DNA from: Janibacter terrae NBRC 107853
GTDB lineage: Bacteria; Actinomycetota; Actinomycetes; Actinomycetales; Dermatophilaceae
Reading direction: 5' to 3'
Length of the DNA stretch: 64,000 nt
NCBI RefSeq assembly: GCF_001591405.1
Contig: NZ_BCUV01000007.1
Coordinates: 744,001 to 808,000 of the forward strand
The first letter of the stretch is position 1. The number at the start of each line of letters is the position of its first letter. Of the stretch, positions 1-7,159 are shown piece after piece. The notes beneath the pieces were generated by a model. That model was not told where the DNA came from. It searched no databases and saw only the letters and a program-made list of their open reading frames with translations. The translations under genes and the position numbers were made by a program.

Positions 1-843
1 ACGATCATCGGCATCGGCATGATGGGAGTGCTCGCCCTCTACGCCGGCATCACCCCGGCCGGCGGCGACCCCAACAACCTGCTGCCGCAGATGGCCGCCT
101 CGCACCTCGCGACGCCGCTCATCGTCATCTTCTTCGTCATGATCATCGGCTCGCTCTCCTCGACCGCCGACTCCGACCTCGCCGCCCTGTCGTCGATCGT
201 CATGACCGACATCTACGGGGAGCGGGCCCGCCGCGGCGGCACCGTCAACCCGGCGACGATGCTGCTCATCGGGCGCCTGACGATGGTGGTCGCGACGGTC
301 GCCGCGGTGCTCTTCGCCGCGCTCGAGCTCAACATCCTCGACCTGCTCGTCTTCGTCGGTGCGATGTGGGGCTGCCTCGTCTTCCCCGTCATCGCCTCCT
401 TCTACTGGACCCGGGTCACCAACTCGGCCTTCACCGTCTCCGTGCTCGTCGCCTTCGTCGTCTTCCTCCCGGTCCGCTTCTCCTGGCTGCCGCAGTCCGG
501 GGCGCTCGACCTCGCGATCGACGTCATCGGCATCATCGGCGCCGGGATCGTCATCGGGCTCATGGCCTTCGGCTTCTTCGGGGCACGGGCCGGGATCACG
601 ATCGGGACGGTCTTCGCGGTGGGGGTCGCCCCCTTCGCCATCGGGGTCATCTCGCAGCACCCGGCCCTGTCCGGGTCGCTCAGCGCCTATGCCGTCTCGA
701 CGATCGTCTGCGTCGTCATGTCGCTGCGGTCGCGGCAGGCGCCCTTCGACTTCGCGCTCATCGCGGGTCGCACGAGCGACTTCACCGACGACGAGGTCGC
801 GACCGAGCACGACGACCCCGACCTCCAGCCCGCCCGCGCCTGA
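1..843 (+). CDS. Sodium:solute symporter (SSS family), C-terminal part
   Basis: The reading frame is open from base 1, so the start lies upstream of the window. About 280 residues are visible, with six to seven hydrophobic segments, then a charged acidic tail (DDEVATEHDDPDLQPARA). The segment SLSSTADSDLAALSSIVMTDIY near the start of the visible part is typical of the SSS fold, where Ser/Thr residues of TM8 bind sodium. The family moves solutes such as sugars, amino acids or urea with sodium; the substrate cannot be told from this fragment. A 43-residue membrane peptide follows 15 bases downstream, as is usual for actinobacterial SSS transporters. Confidence 0.85.
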   Translation, partial: TIIGIGMMGVLALYAGITPAGGDPNNLLPQMAASHLATPLIVIFFVMIIGSLSSTADSDLAALSSIVMTDIYGERARRGGTVNPATMLLIGRLTMVVATVAAVLFAALELNILDLLVFVGAMWGCLVFPVIASFYWTRVTNSAFTVSVLVAFVVFLPVRFSWLPQSGALDLAIDVIGIIGAGIVIGLMAFGFFGARAGITIGTVFAVGVAPFAIGVISQHPALSGSLSAYAVSTIVCVVMSLRSRQAPFDFALIAGRTSDFTDDEVATEHDDPDLQPARA

Positions 844-858
844 CCTCTGGGAGCCCGC

Positions 859-990
859 ATGTCCATCACCGCACTCACCGCCTACATCCTCGTCTGGCCC
901 GTCGTCGTGGCCGTCGTCCTCACCGTCATCTGCGTCGCCTTCTACAGGGCGTGGCGGGCGGCCAGGGACGAGGGACGCGACATCATCTGA
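859..990 (+). CDS. Small membrane subunit next to SSS transporter
   Basis: This is a 43-residue reading frame starting MSITALTAYILVWP. It has one long hydrophobic helix (about residues 8-28), followed by a basic and acidic tail (RAWRAARDEGRDII). It sits 15 bases after the symporter stop, so it is very likely co-transcribed. Actinobacterial SSS and NSS transporters are often followed by single-helix proteins of this size, annotated as putative transporter small subunits (MetS is the NSS example). The assignment rests on size, topology and position, not on a catalytic motif. Confidence 0.75.
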   Translation: MSITALTAYILVWPVVVAVVLTVICVAFYRAWRAARDEGRDII

Positions 991-1014
991 CGGGTCACCG
1001 GCCCCCGCGTCGGG

Positions 1015-1020
1015 TATGAC
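1015..1020 (+). promoter_or_regulatory. -10 box of topoisomerase IB gene
   Basis: TATGAC lies 6 bases before the ATG at 1027. No ribosome binding site is present, which fits a leaderless transcript. Confidence 0.5.
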
Positions 1021-1026
1021 AGGACC

Positions 1027-2013
1027 ATGCGACGCAGCAGCCCCGACGAGCCCGGCATCCGCCGGCGACGCGCCGGACGGGGGTTCACGTACGTCCACCC
1101 CGACGGGCGCCGGGTCGGCGCCGAGGTACGCGCCCGCATCGAGGACCTCGTCATCCCTCCTGCCTGGCAGGACGTGTGGATCTGCACCGACCCCGACGCC
1201 CACCTCCTGGCCACCGGCGTCGACGCCGCCGGCCGGACTCAGTACCTGTACCACCCGCGGTGGCGCGAGCAGCAGGACCGGGACAAGTTCGACCGGGTCC
1301 TCACCCTCGCGCCGGCCCTGCCCACCCTGCGTCGTGCCGTGCGCGCCGACCTGCGGTCACCGGGGCTGACCCGCGCTCGCGTCACCGGCCTGGCCCTGTG
1401 GTTGCTCGACACCGGCCGGCTGCGGGTCGGGTCGACCGCGTACGAGGCGGAGCACGGGTCGCACGGGGCCACCACACTGCTCACCGAGCACCTCCACGAC
1501 CGCGGCGACGGCGTCCTCCTCGAGTTCCCGGCGAAGGGGGGCCAAGCCGCCTCGGTCGCGGTGCAGGACGAGGACGTGACCCGGACCCTGCGCGGCCTGC
1601 GCCGCGCCGGTCGTCGCGGCGAGCACCTCATGCGCTACCGCGAAGGGGGCGAGCGCCACGACCTCGCCCCACGCCACGTCACCGACCGGTTCGTCGAGCT
1701 CGTCGGCGAGGAGCACACGGTCAAGGACCTGCGCACGTGGGCGGCGACCGTCACCGCCGCAGAGGCCCTGGCGCGCGCCGCCCGCGGCGGTGGCGACCCC
1801 GACGACATCGAGCGCGCGGCGTTGCAGGCCGCCGCGGACTCGCTCGGTGACACCCTCACGGTCGCCCGCGAAAGCTACGTCGACCCACGCGTCCTGGCGG
1901 CGCACCGCGCGGGGCGCCACGTCCGGCCCACGCGGGGCCAGCCGCTCGAGCACAGCGACACCGTGCGGCGACGGGTCGAGCGCGAGCTCGTGGCGCTGCT
2001 CAGGGCGACCTGA
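1027..2013 (+). CDS. DNA topoisomerase IB (poxvirus type)
   Basis: 328 residues, the normal length for bacterial type IB topoisomerases. The family relaxes supercoils by a transient 3'-phosphotyrosyl link. Visible family features are the N-terminal RRRAGRGFTYVHPDGRRV and IPPAWQDVWI region, the YLYHPRWREQQDRDKF motif, LRVGSTAYEAEHGSHGATTL, and the active-site region SYVDPRVL, where Tyr284 is the likely nucleophile. The catalytic Arg/Lys/His set is expected from the family but was not aligned residue by residue. It stands alone between the symporter and a separate metal-transport operon. The start is chosen from the -10 box 6 bases upstream. Confidence 0.92.
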   Translation: MRRSSPDEPGIRRRRAGRGFTYVHPDGRRVGAEVRARIEDLVIPPAWQDVWICTDPDAHLLATGVDAAGRTQYLYHPRWREQQDRDKFDRVLTLAPALPTLRRAVRADLRSPGLTRARVTGLALWLLDTGRLRVGSTAYEAEHGSHGATTLLTEHLHDRGDGVLLEFPAKGGQAASVAVQDEDVTRTLRGLRRAGRRGEHLMRYREGGERHDLAPRHVTDRFVELVGEEHTVKDLRTWAATVTAAEALARAARGGGDPDDIERAALQAAADSLGDTLTVARESYVDPRVLAAHRAGRHVRPTRGQPLEHSDTVRRRVERELVALLRAT

Positions 2014-2060
2014 CACGCGCGGGCACCCCTGCGGTGGCGCATGATCGGTGCAGGACGGGG

Positions 2061-2066
2061 TAGGCA
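2061..2066 (+). promoter_or_regulatory. -10 box of the NRAMP-like operon
   Basis: TAGGCA lies 6 bases upstream of an ATG at 2073 that opens a 9-codon frame. It is the only promoter-like site before the coupled genes that follow. Confidence 0.45.
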
Positions 2067-2072
2067 GGGGGC

Positions 2073-2102
2073 ATGTCCCGCGCTGCGACCGGTGCGCCAT
2101 GA
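2073..2102 (+). CDS. 9-codon leader peptide (MSRAATGAP)
   Basis: The ATG lies 6 bases after TAGGCA and the frame ends in TGA at 2100-2102. That stop overlaps the ATG of the next small frame (ATGA). The frame has no recognisable function in itself. Its place at the head of an unbroken chain of ATGA couplings suggests that ribosomes enter here and re-initiate downstream. It is a short frame and could be chance. Confidence 0.35.
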   Translation: MSRAATGAP

Positions 2103-2191
2103 TCGAGGGCTGGCCCCTGGGTCTGGGCTGGCTGATGCTCATCGGCCTCGTCTGCCTGCTCGCGTACGTCGTGCTCCGGGAGCGACGATGA
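2099..2191 (+). CDS. 30-residue single-helix membrane peptide
   Basis: The frame reads MIEGWPLGLGWLMLIGLVCLLAYVVLRERR. It is one hydrophobic helix with a positively charged end, the pattern of a small transporter-associated peptide. Its ATG overlaps the stop of a 9-codon frame and its own TGA overlaps the ATG of the lipoprotein gene. It is therefore translationally coupled on both sides to the operon that encodes the NRAMP-like transporter. The role is unknown; a small accessory subunit or assembly factor is an inference from position. Confidence 0.55.
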   Translation: MIEGWPLGLGWLMLIGLVCLLAYVVLRERR

Positions 2192-2634
2192 CGCGACGGA
2201 CGGTCGTGGCGACGACGATCGGGGTGGTGCTCGCGCTCACCGGCTGCGTCACCCCGGCGTTCGACTCGGGGGCCTTCCGGCAGAACGCCCGTGGCGCCGT
2301 CGGCTCGGGGCTCTCCGAGACCGCGACCGCCGAGCTCGTCGTCCGGCAGGTCCTCCAGGACCGCGTCACCGACGCCGTCGCGGACACGAGCCTGAGCGGC
2401 TGCGAGGACGCCATCGGGCCCATCGAGGACAGCTTCGGCAAGGTGCAACCCCCGCACAGGCGGGACGACCCCCTTCGCTCCGACGTGCTGAGCGCCCTCG
2501 GTGACGCGGACGAGGCGATCGCCGACGCCCGCATCGCCGCCCGCCGGCACGACACGAGCGGTCTGCGGCAGGCGCTGCACGACCTCGAGGCGACGGTACG
2601 GAAGTTCGAGAAGCTCGAGCAGGACCTCGGATGA
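2188..2634 (+). CDS. Small lipoprotein of the NRAMP-like operon
   Basis: 148 residues. The N-terminus MTRRTVVATTIGVVLALTGC is a lipoprotein signal peptide with the lipidated Cys at residue 20. The mature part is hydrophilic and helical, with a heptad-like stretch near the end (HDLEATVRKFEKLEQDLG). Two cysteines (Cys20 and one in LSGCEDAIGP) are visible. The start is set by the ATGA overlap with the preceding peptide; longer frames upstream lack a signal peptide. Its own stop overlaps the ATG of the transporter gene. I do not recognise a domain; a surface partner of the transporter is inferred from the operon only. Confidence 0.75.
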   Translation: MTRRTVVATTIGVVLALTGCVTPAFDSGAFRQNARGAVGSGLSETATAELVVRQVLQDRVTDAVADTSLSGCEDAIGPIEDSFGKVQPPHRRDDPLRSDVLSALGDADEAIADARIAARRHDTSGLRQALHDLEATVRKFEKLEQDLG

Positions 2635-3860
2635 AGAAGGCCCTCGCCCTCCTCCTCGGCCTGCTGACCGCGATCGGCGGCTTCGTCGACATCGGTGACA
2701 TCGTGACCGCCGGCGTCGTCGGCTCGCGCTTCGGCCTGTCGCTCGCCTGGGTCCTCGTGGTCGGCACCTTCAGCATCTGCGTCTTCGCCGAGATGAGCGG
2801 CCGGGTCGCGGCCGTGAGTGGACGGCCGACCTTCGACCTCATCCGCGAGCGCCTCGGGCCACGGGTCGGGCTGCTCAACCTCGTCGGCTCCATCGCCGTC
2901 ACCCTGCTGACCTTCATCGCCGAGATCGGTGGCGTCGCGCTCGCACTGCAGCTCGCGACGAGCGTCAACCCCTACCTGTGGATCCCCGTCGTCGCCGCCG
3001 CGCTCTGGTTGGTGTTCTGGCGGGTGAAGTTCTCCGCGCTCGAGGACACCTTCGGGCTCGGCGGCCTGGCCCTCGTCGTCTTCGCCGTCGCCGTCTGGCA
3101 GCTCTCGCCGGACTGGTCGCAGATGTGGCACGAGGCGTCGACGGCGACGATGCCGCAGCCGGAGGGGATCCCGACCTACTGGTACTACGCGGTGGCGATC
3201 TTCGGCGCGACCATGACGCCCTACGAGGTCTTCTTCTTCTCCTCCGGCGGCGTCGAGGAGGGGTGGACGCGCAAGGACATCCCCACGATGCGCGCCAACG
3301 TCTTCCTCGGCTTCCCCCTGGGCGCGGTGCTCTCGGTCGCGATCACCGCGTCGGCGGCCATCGTCTTCCTCCCCCTGTCGATCGAGGTCGGCGAGCTGAG
3401 CCAGACGGTGCTGCCCGTCGGCATGGCGCTGGGCAAGATCGGTATCGCCATCGCCCTGCTCGGCCTCTTCGCCGCCACCTTCGGCGCGGCCTGCGAGACG
3501 GGTCTGTCGGTGGGCTACAGCGTCTGCCAGTACTTCGGCTGGCAGTGGGGCAAGTACGCCGAGCCGCTGCACGCCACCCGGTTCCACACGATCCTGCTCC
3601 TGCTGTGCATCCTCGGCCCGGGCGTGCTGCTCACGACCGTCGACCCGATCATGGTCACGGAGTACTCGGTCGTCTTCAGCGCCGTCGCCCTGCCGCTCAC
3701 GTACATCCCCATCCTCATCGTCGCCAACGACCGCACGTACATGGGCGACCGGGTCAACGGGTGGTTGGCCAACGTGTGCGGCACCGCCGTGCTCGTCCCC
3801 GTGCTCGTCGCGTCCGCGGCCGCCGTGCCGCTGATGCTCATCACCCGGGTGGGGCAGTGA
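2631..3860 (+). CDS. NRAMP-family divalent metal transporter, atypical metal site
   Basis: 409 residues with about 11 hydrophobic segments, the NRAMP/SLC11 length and topology. Canonical NRAMP proteins coordinate the metal with DPGN in TM1 and MPH in TM6. Here the TM1 motif is DIGD (residues 20-23) and the TM6 region reads MTPYE (195-199), so the Asn, the coordinating Met and the His are missing. The first Asp and the glycine are kept. This resembles the divergent NRAMP-related branch that includes magnesium transporters, but I cannot place it without alignment. The gene begins in an ATGA overlap with the lipoprotein gene and is followed 1 base later by a PRC-barrel gene. Confidence 0.82.
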   Translation: MKKALALLLGLLTAIGGFVDIGDIVTAGVVGSRFGLSLAWVLVVGTFSICVFAEMSGRVAAVSGRPTFDLIRERLGPRVGLLNLVGSIAVTLLTFIAEIGGVALALQLATSVNPYLWIPVVAAALWLVFWRVKFSALEDTFGLGGLALVVFAVAVWQLSPDWSQMWHEASTATMPQPEGIPTYWYYAVAIFGATMTPYEVFFFSSGGVEEGWTRKDIPTMRANVFLGFPLGAVLSVAITASAAIVFLPLSIEVGELSQTVLPVGMALGKIGIAIALLGLFAATFGAACETGLSVGYSVCQYFGWQWGKYAEPLHATRFHTILLLLCILGPGVLLTTVDPIMVTEYSVVFSAVALPLTYIPILIVANDRTYMGDRVNGWLANVCGTAVLVPVLVASAAAVPLMLITRVGQ

Positions 3861-3861
3861 C

Positions 3862-4653
3862 ATGACCATCCACGCCTTCCACGACAGCCTCGTCAAGCGC
3901 CTGCTCGACCACCAGGTCGTCGACCGCGAGGGCCGCCTCCTCGGCAAGGTCGACGACCTCGCCCTGCGCGAGGACGGCGACGGGCTCGTCGTCGAGGGCC
4001 TGCTCATCGGCCCCGGGGCGCTCGCACCGCGCTACCCCGGCGTGCTCGGTCGCTGGGGCTGGGCGATCTGGCGACGGCTCAACCACCCCGACGACCCCGG
4101 CGTCGTCCTCGTCCCCTGGCGCGAGATCACCGACCTCGGCTCGGCGATCCAGGTGGTGGACCGGGCCGGCGCCGAGCTGCTCGCCTCCTTCGGCCTCGAG
4201 CGGTGGTTGCGTCGCCACCTCATCGGCCGCATCCCGGGGGCGAAGGGGGACGGCGACCAGTTCGACGACGACTCGCCGTGGTCGGGGGGCCGGCACGGCC
4301 CGATCCCGCAGCGGGGCAGCGACGGCGACGTGCACCGCATGACCGAGCTCTTCGCCATGGCCGTCATCGACGAGGGCCACGAGGCGGGCCGGCACATCAC
4401 GGACCTGGAGGCGCGGACCGCCTTCGTCGGGTCCGGCCCGCGCCTCACGCGGGTGCTCGTGGGGCCGCGCGTCGTGGGCTCGAGCCTGGGCTACTCCTCG
4501 GAGGAGCAGGACGGGCCGCGGGTGATCCGCTGGATCGTCGACGCCGTGCACCGGGAGGCGCACTGGCACGACGTCGCCGACCTGGCCGAGATCTCGTGGC
4601 CGCAGGGGTGGGTGCGGCTGCGCGGGGAGGCCAGCGGGCACGGGGACGGTTGA
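3862..4653 (+). CDS. PRC-barrel domain protein
   Basis: 263 residues, soluble. The N-terminal part (about residues 8-95) has the PRC-barrel pattern: LLDHQVVDREGRLLGKVDDLALREDG, then VPWREITDLG. A second, shorter barrel-like repeat is visible near residues 175-255 (LEARTAFVGSGPRLTRVLVGPRVVG, then AEISWPQGWVRL). PRC barrels occur in ribosome maturation factors and next to ion transporters, where they are thought to act as regulatory modules. The gene follows the NRAMP-like gene by one base, so a cytoplasmic regulatory partner of that transporter is likely. The ATG has no strong ribosome binding site, which fits coupling. Confidence 0.8.
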   Translation: MTIHAFHDSLVKRLLDHQVVDREGRLLGKVDDLALREDGDGLVVEGLLIGPGALAPRYPGVLGRWGWAIWRRLNHPDDPGVVLVPWREITDLGSAIQVVDRAGAELLASFGLERWLRRHLIGRIPGAKGDGDQFDDDSPWSGGRHGPIPQRGSDGDVHRMTELFAMAVIDEGHEAGRHITDLEARTAFVGSGPRLTRVLVGPRVVGSSLGYSSEEQDGPRVIRWIVDAVHREAHWHDVADLAEISWPQGWVRLRGEASGHGDG

Positions 4654-4714
4654 GGGCCGCCCGGGCGGGTAGCGGTAGCGGACCCGATGCCACTCGATGC
4701 CCCAGGAGGCACCC

Positions 4715-5899
4715 ATGAAGGCCGTGACCTGGCAGTCCCCCGAGACCCTCGAGGTCATCGACGTCCCCGACCCGCGGATCGAGGAGCCGACCGACGCGAT
4801 CGTGCGCGTCACGTCCACGGCGATCTGCGGCTCCGACCTGCACCTGTACGGAGTGCTCGCCCCCTACCTCCAGCCGGGGGACGTCCTCGGCCACGAGGCG
4901 ATGGGCATCGTCGAGGAGGTCGGCCCCGACGCCGGCGACCTCCGGGTCGGCGACCGCGTCGTCGTCCCCTTCAACATCTCCTGCGGGGACTGCTGGATGT
5001 GCCGCCGCGGGCTGCAGTCGCAGTGCGAGACGACGCAGGTGCGCGACCAGGGCAAGGGGGCGGCGCTCTTCGGCTACTCGAGCCTCTACGGCTCCGTCCC
5101 CGGTGGCCAGGCCGAGCTCCTGCGCGTCCCCCAGGCGCAGTACGGACCGGTGCGGCTGCCGGAGAGCGGGTCCGACGAGCGCTACCTCTACCTCTCCGAC
5201 GTGCTGCCCACCTCGTGGCAGGCGGCGCGGTACGCCGACGTCGGCGAGGGGGACACCGTCGTCGTCATGGGGCTCGGCCCGATCGGGCAGATGACCGCAC
5301 GGGCCGCGCGGCTGCAGGGCGCCGAGCGCGTCATCGGCGTCGACCTCGTCGACGAGCGCCTCGCGATGGCCGCGGCCCATGCCATGGAGACGATCGACAT
5401 CCGGACCGTCGACGACCTCCCTTCGGCCGTCCGTGAGATCACCGACGGCCGGGGTGCCGACCGTGTCATCGACGCCGTCGGGATGGAGGCGCACGGCAAC
5501 CCGATCGCCGAGCGGGTCATCGGTGCCACGAGCCGGATGCCGAAGCCGTTGGCCCGCAAGGCCATCGAGACGATCGGCATCGACCGCCTCAAGGTGCTGC
5601 ACCAGTGCTTCGACATCGTCCGGCGCGGCGGCACGGTCTCGCTGAGCGGCGTCTACGGCGGCATGGCCGACCCGATGCCGCTCATGCGGATGTTCGACAA
5701 GCAGGTCACGGTGCGCATGGGCCAGGCCAATGTCCGGCGCTGGAGCGACGAGCTGCTCGAGATGGTGACCCGTGAGGAGGACGTCTTCGACGTCGAGGGC
5801 CTGGCGACGCATCGCGTGCCGCTCTCGCACGCCCCGGAGGCCTACCGCACCTTCCGCGACAAGGAGGACGGCTGCATCAAGGTGGTGCTCTCCCCCTGA
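4715..5899 (+). CDS. Zinc-dependent alcohol dehydrogenase (formaldehyde dehydrogenase-like)
   Basis: 394 residues, medium-chain dehydrogenase superfamily. Catalytic zinc residues are visible as Cys38 (AICGSDLH) and His60-Glu61 (GHEAMGIVEEVG). The structural zinc loop has Cys90, Cys93, Cys96 and Cys104. The nucleotide-binding loop is VVVMGLGPIGQM. The roughly 390-residue length and the long insert between the Rossmann part and the C-terminus match glutathione-independent formaldehyde dehydrogenases and related NAD enzymes; substrate is not certain. The start at 4715 follows an AGGAGG ribosome binding site; an upstream in-frame ATG at 4697 would place that site inside the protein. Confidence 0.9.
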   Translation: MKAVTWQSPETLEVIDVPDPRIEEPTDAIVRVTSTAICGSDLHLYGVLAPYLQPGDVLGHEAMGIVEEVGPDAGDLRVGDRVVVPFNISCGDCWMCRRGLQSQCETTQVRDQGKGAALFGYSSLYGSVPGGQAELLRVPQAQYGPVRLPESGSDERYLYLSDVLPTSWQAARYADVGEGDTVVVMGLGPIGQMTARAARLQGAERVIGVDLVDERLAMAAAHAMETIDIRTVDDLPSAVREITDGRGADRVIDAVGMEAHGNPIAERVIGATSRMPKPLARKAIETIGIDRLKVLHQCFDIVRRGGTVSLSGVYGGMADPMPLMRMFDKQVTVRMGQANVRRWSDELLEMVTREEDVFDVEGLATHRVPLSHAPEAYRTFRDKEDGCIKVVLSP

Positions 5900-5957
5900 C
5901 GCGCACCACACTGGGGAGATGACCGCGCCGACGCGCCCCGCGCAGGAGCGGTGACCC

Positions 5958-7124
5958 GTGCGGCGGGTCACCGCGCTCGGCGCCGCCGCGGTCGCCCTCC
6001 TCGCCGGCTGCGGCTCGCCCGCACCCACCTGGGAGCCGGTCGCGCTCCCCGGCCCCGGTCGGGTCGTCACCCTCACCGGTACGCCCGAGGGCGTGCTCGT
6101 CGGGCGCTACGACGAGGACGCCACCGAGCGCACCTCGATCCACCTGCTGCGGCCTGACGACACGACCCGGGCCGTCGGGATGCAGACGCGCTGGGAGTGG
6201 GCCGGTCGTGAGGCCGAGCTGCTCACCGTGGCCTCCGGCGAAGGGGGCACCGTCGCCGTCGGCGGCCATCGCGCCGGCGCGCACGGCAACGTGCGGTGGA
6301 CCATCTGGAGCGGCGACACCCGGCGGGTGGTCGAGCAGCCGCAGCGGTTCGAGACCTTCGGCGGGTGGGACGCGGGCGGGCTCGTCGGGGCCGCGGTCGG
6401 CCCGCGCGGACCCGTGGTGCTCGGCAGCTGGGTCAGCGCGAGCAAGCACGGCAGCGACGTGGCGGTGTGGACGCGGTCGGGTGACCGGTGGTCGCAGCCG
6501 CGCGACGCCGGGGCGGACCTGCGGGCCTCGGACGCCCGGCAGCCCTCACCCGGCGCGGTGACCACCGTGCCCGGTGGCTACCTCGCGGTCGGGTGGGTCA
6601 CCGAGCTCGAGCCGGCGATCCGCGACGTCGCGGTCCTGTGGACGGCGAGCGCGCCCGCCGGACCGTGGCGGGAGGTGCGCTTCCCCGCGGACGACGCAGG
6701 AGTCGAGCGGCCGACTGCGGTCTCGTGCGCCGTGGACCACTGCGCCGCGGCCGGTCGCCGCGACGACGACGTCGTCGTGTGGCGGGTGCCGCTCGGCGAG
6801 GGCCTGCCGACGCGCGTCGCGCCGCCCGAGCTGGTGGCGGCCGACGTGCTGACCTCCCAGTCCCCGACCATCGCCGTCGTCGCCGGGTCGGTGGACACCG
6901 TGGCGCACAGCGACGGCGGCACGACCCACGTCGCGCAGCTCCACGAGGACGCCTCTGCCGCGAACCTGCCCGGTCGGCTGGTCGGCCTGGCCGCGCAACC
7001 CGACGGTCGGGTCGTCGTGGCGACCACCGACGAGGGGGCGGGGAGCAGGGGCTGGCGCTCGCCCCCTTCGCCCCGAGCGTGGGCACAGGAGGACAGCGAC
7101 GGAGCCAGCGTCTATGTTAGGTAA
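5958..7124 (+). CDS. Secreted lipoprotein of unknown function
   Basis: 388 residues from a GTG start with an AGGAGCG ribosome binding site 8 bases upstream. The N-terminus MRRVTALGAAAVALLAGCGSP is a lipoprotein signal with lipidated Cys18. The rest is rich in short beta strands with recurring Trp and Gly and could be a beta-propeller (repeated VAVGGHR, VVLGSWV, YLAVGWV, HCAAAGR segments), but no named family is recognised. The last codons overlap the iron box of the downstream siderophore operon, so its 3' end and that promoter share sequence. Confidence 0.75.
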   Translation: MRRVTALGAAAVALLAGCGSPAPTWEPVALPGPGRVVTLTGTPEGVLVGRYDEDATERTSIHLLRPDDTTRAVGMQTRWEWAGREAELLTVASGEGGTVAVGGHRAGAHGNVRWTIWSGDTRRVVEQPQRFETFGGWDAGGLVGAAVGPRGPVVLGSWVSASKHGSDVAVWTRSGDRWSQPRDAGADLRASDARQPSPGAVTTVPGGYLAVGWVTELEPAIRDVAVLWTASAPAGPWREVRFPADDAGVERPTAVSCAVDHCAAAGRRDDDVVVWRVPLGEGLPTRVAPPELVAADVLTSQSPTIAVVAGSVDTVAHSDGGTTHVAQLHEDASAANLPGRLVGLAAQPDGRVVVATTDEGAGSRGWRSPPSPRAWAQEDSDGASVYVR

Positions 7125-7135
7125 GCCTAACTAAG
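7117..7135 (+). promoter_or_regulatory. IdeR/DtxR-type iron box of siderophore operon
   Basis: TTAGGTAAGCCTAACTAAG matches the established actinobacterial iron box (consensus TTAGGTTAGGCTAACCTAA) at 14 of 19 positions, including the TTAGGT and CCTAAC/GCTAAC half-sites. A further CCTAAC half-site follows at 7141-7146. It overlaps the stop codon of the previous gene and lies 25 bases before the desA-like start. Binding of an iron-loaded DtxR-type repressor here would shut off the operon under iron sufficiency; that is inference from family knowledge. Confidence 0.85.
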
Positions 7136-7159
7136 GATTACCTAACTTCGAGGAGCTCC

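Noticed and set aside
2139-4007. Minus-strand open frame of 622 codons
   Set aside because: It is antisense to the lipoprotein and NRAMP-like genes and its translation is a run of charged residues without hydrophobic core.
4657-4668. CCGCCCGGGCGG as a terminator after the PRC-barrel gene
   Set aside because: It is a 12-base palindrome without loop or T-run, common by chance at this GC content.
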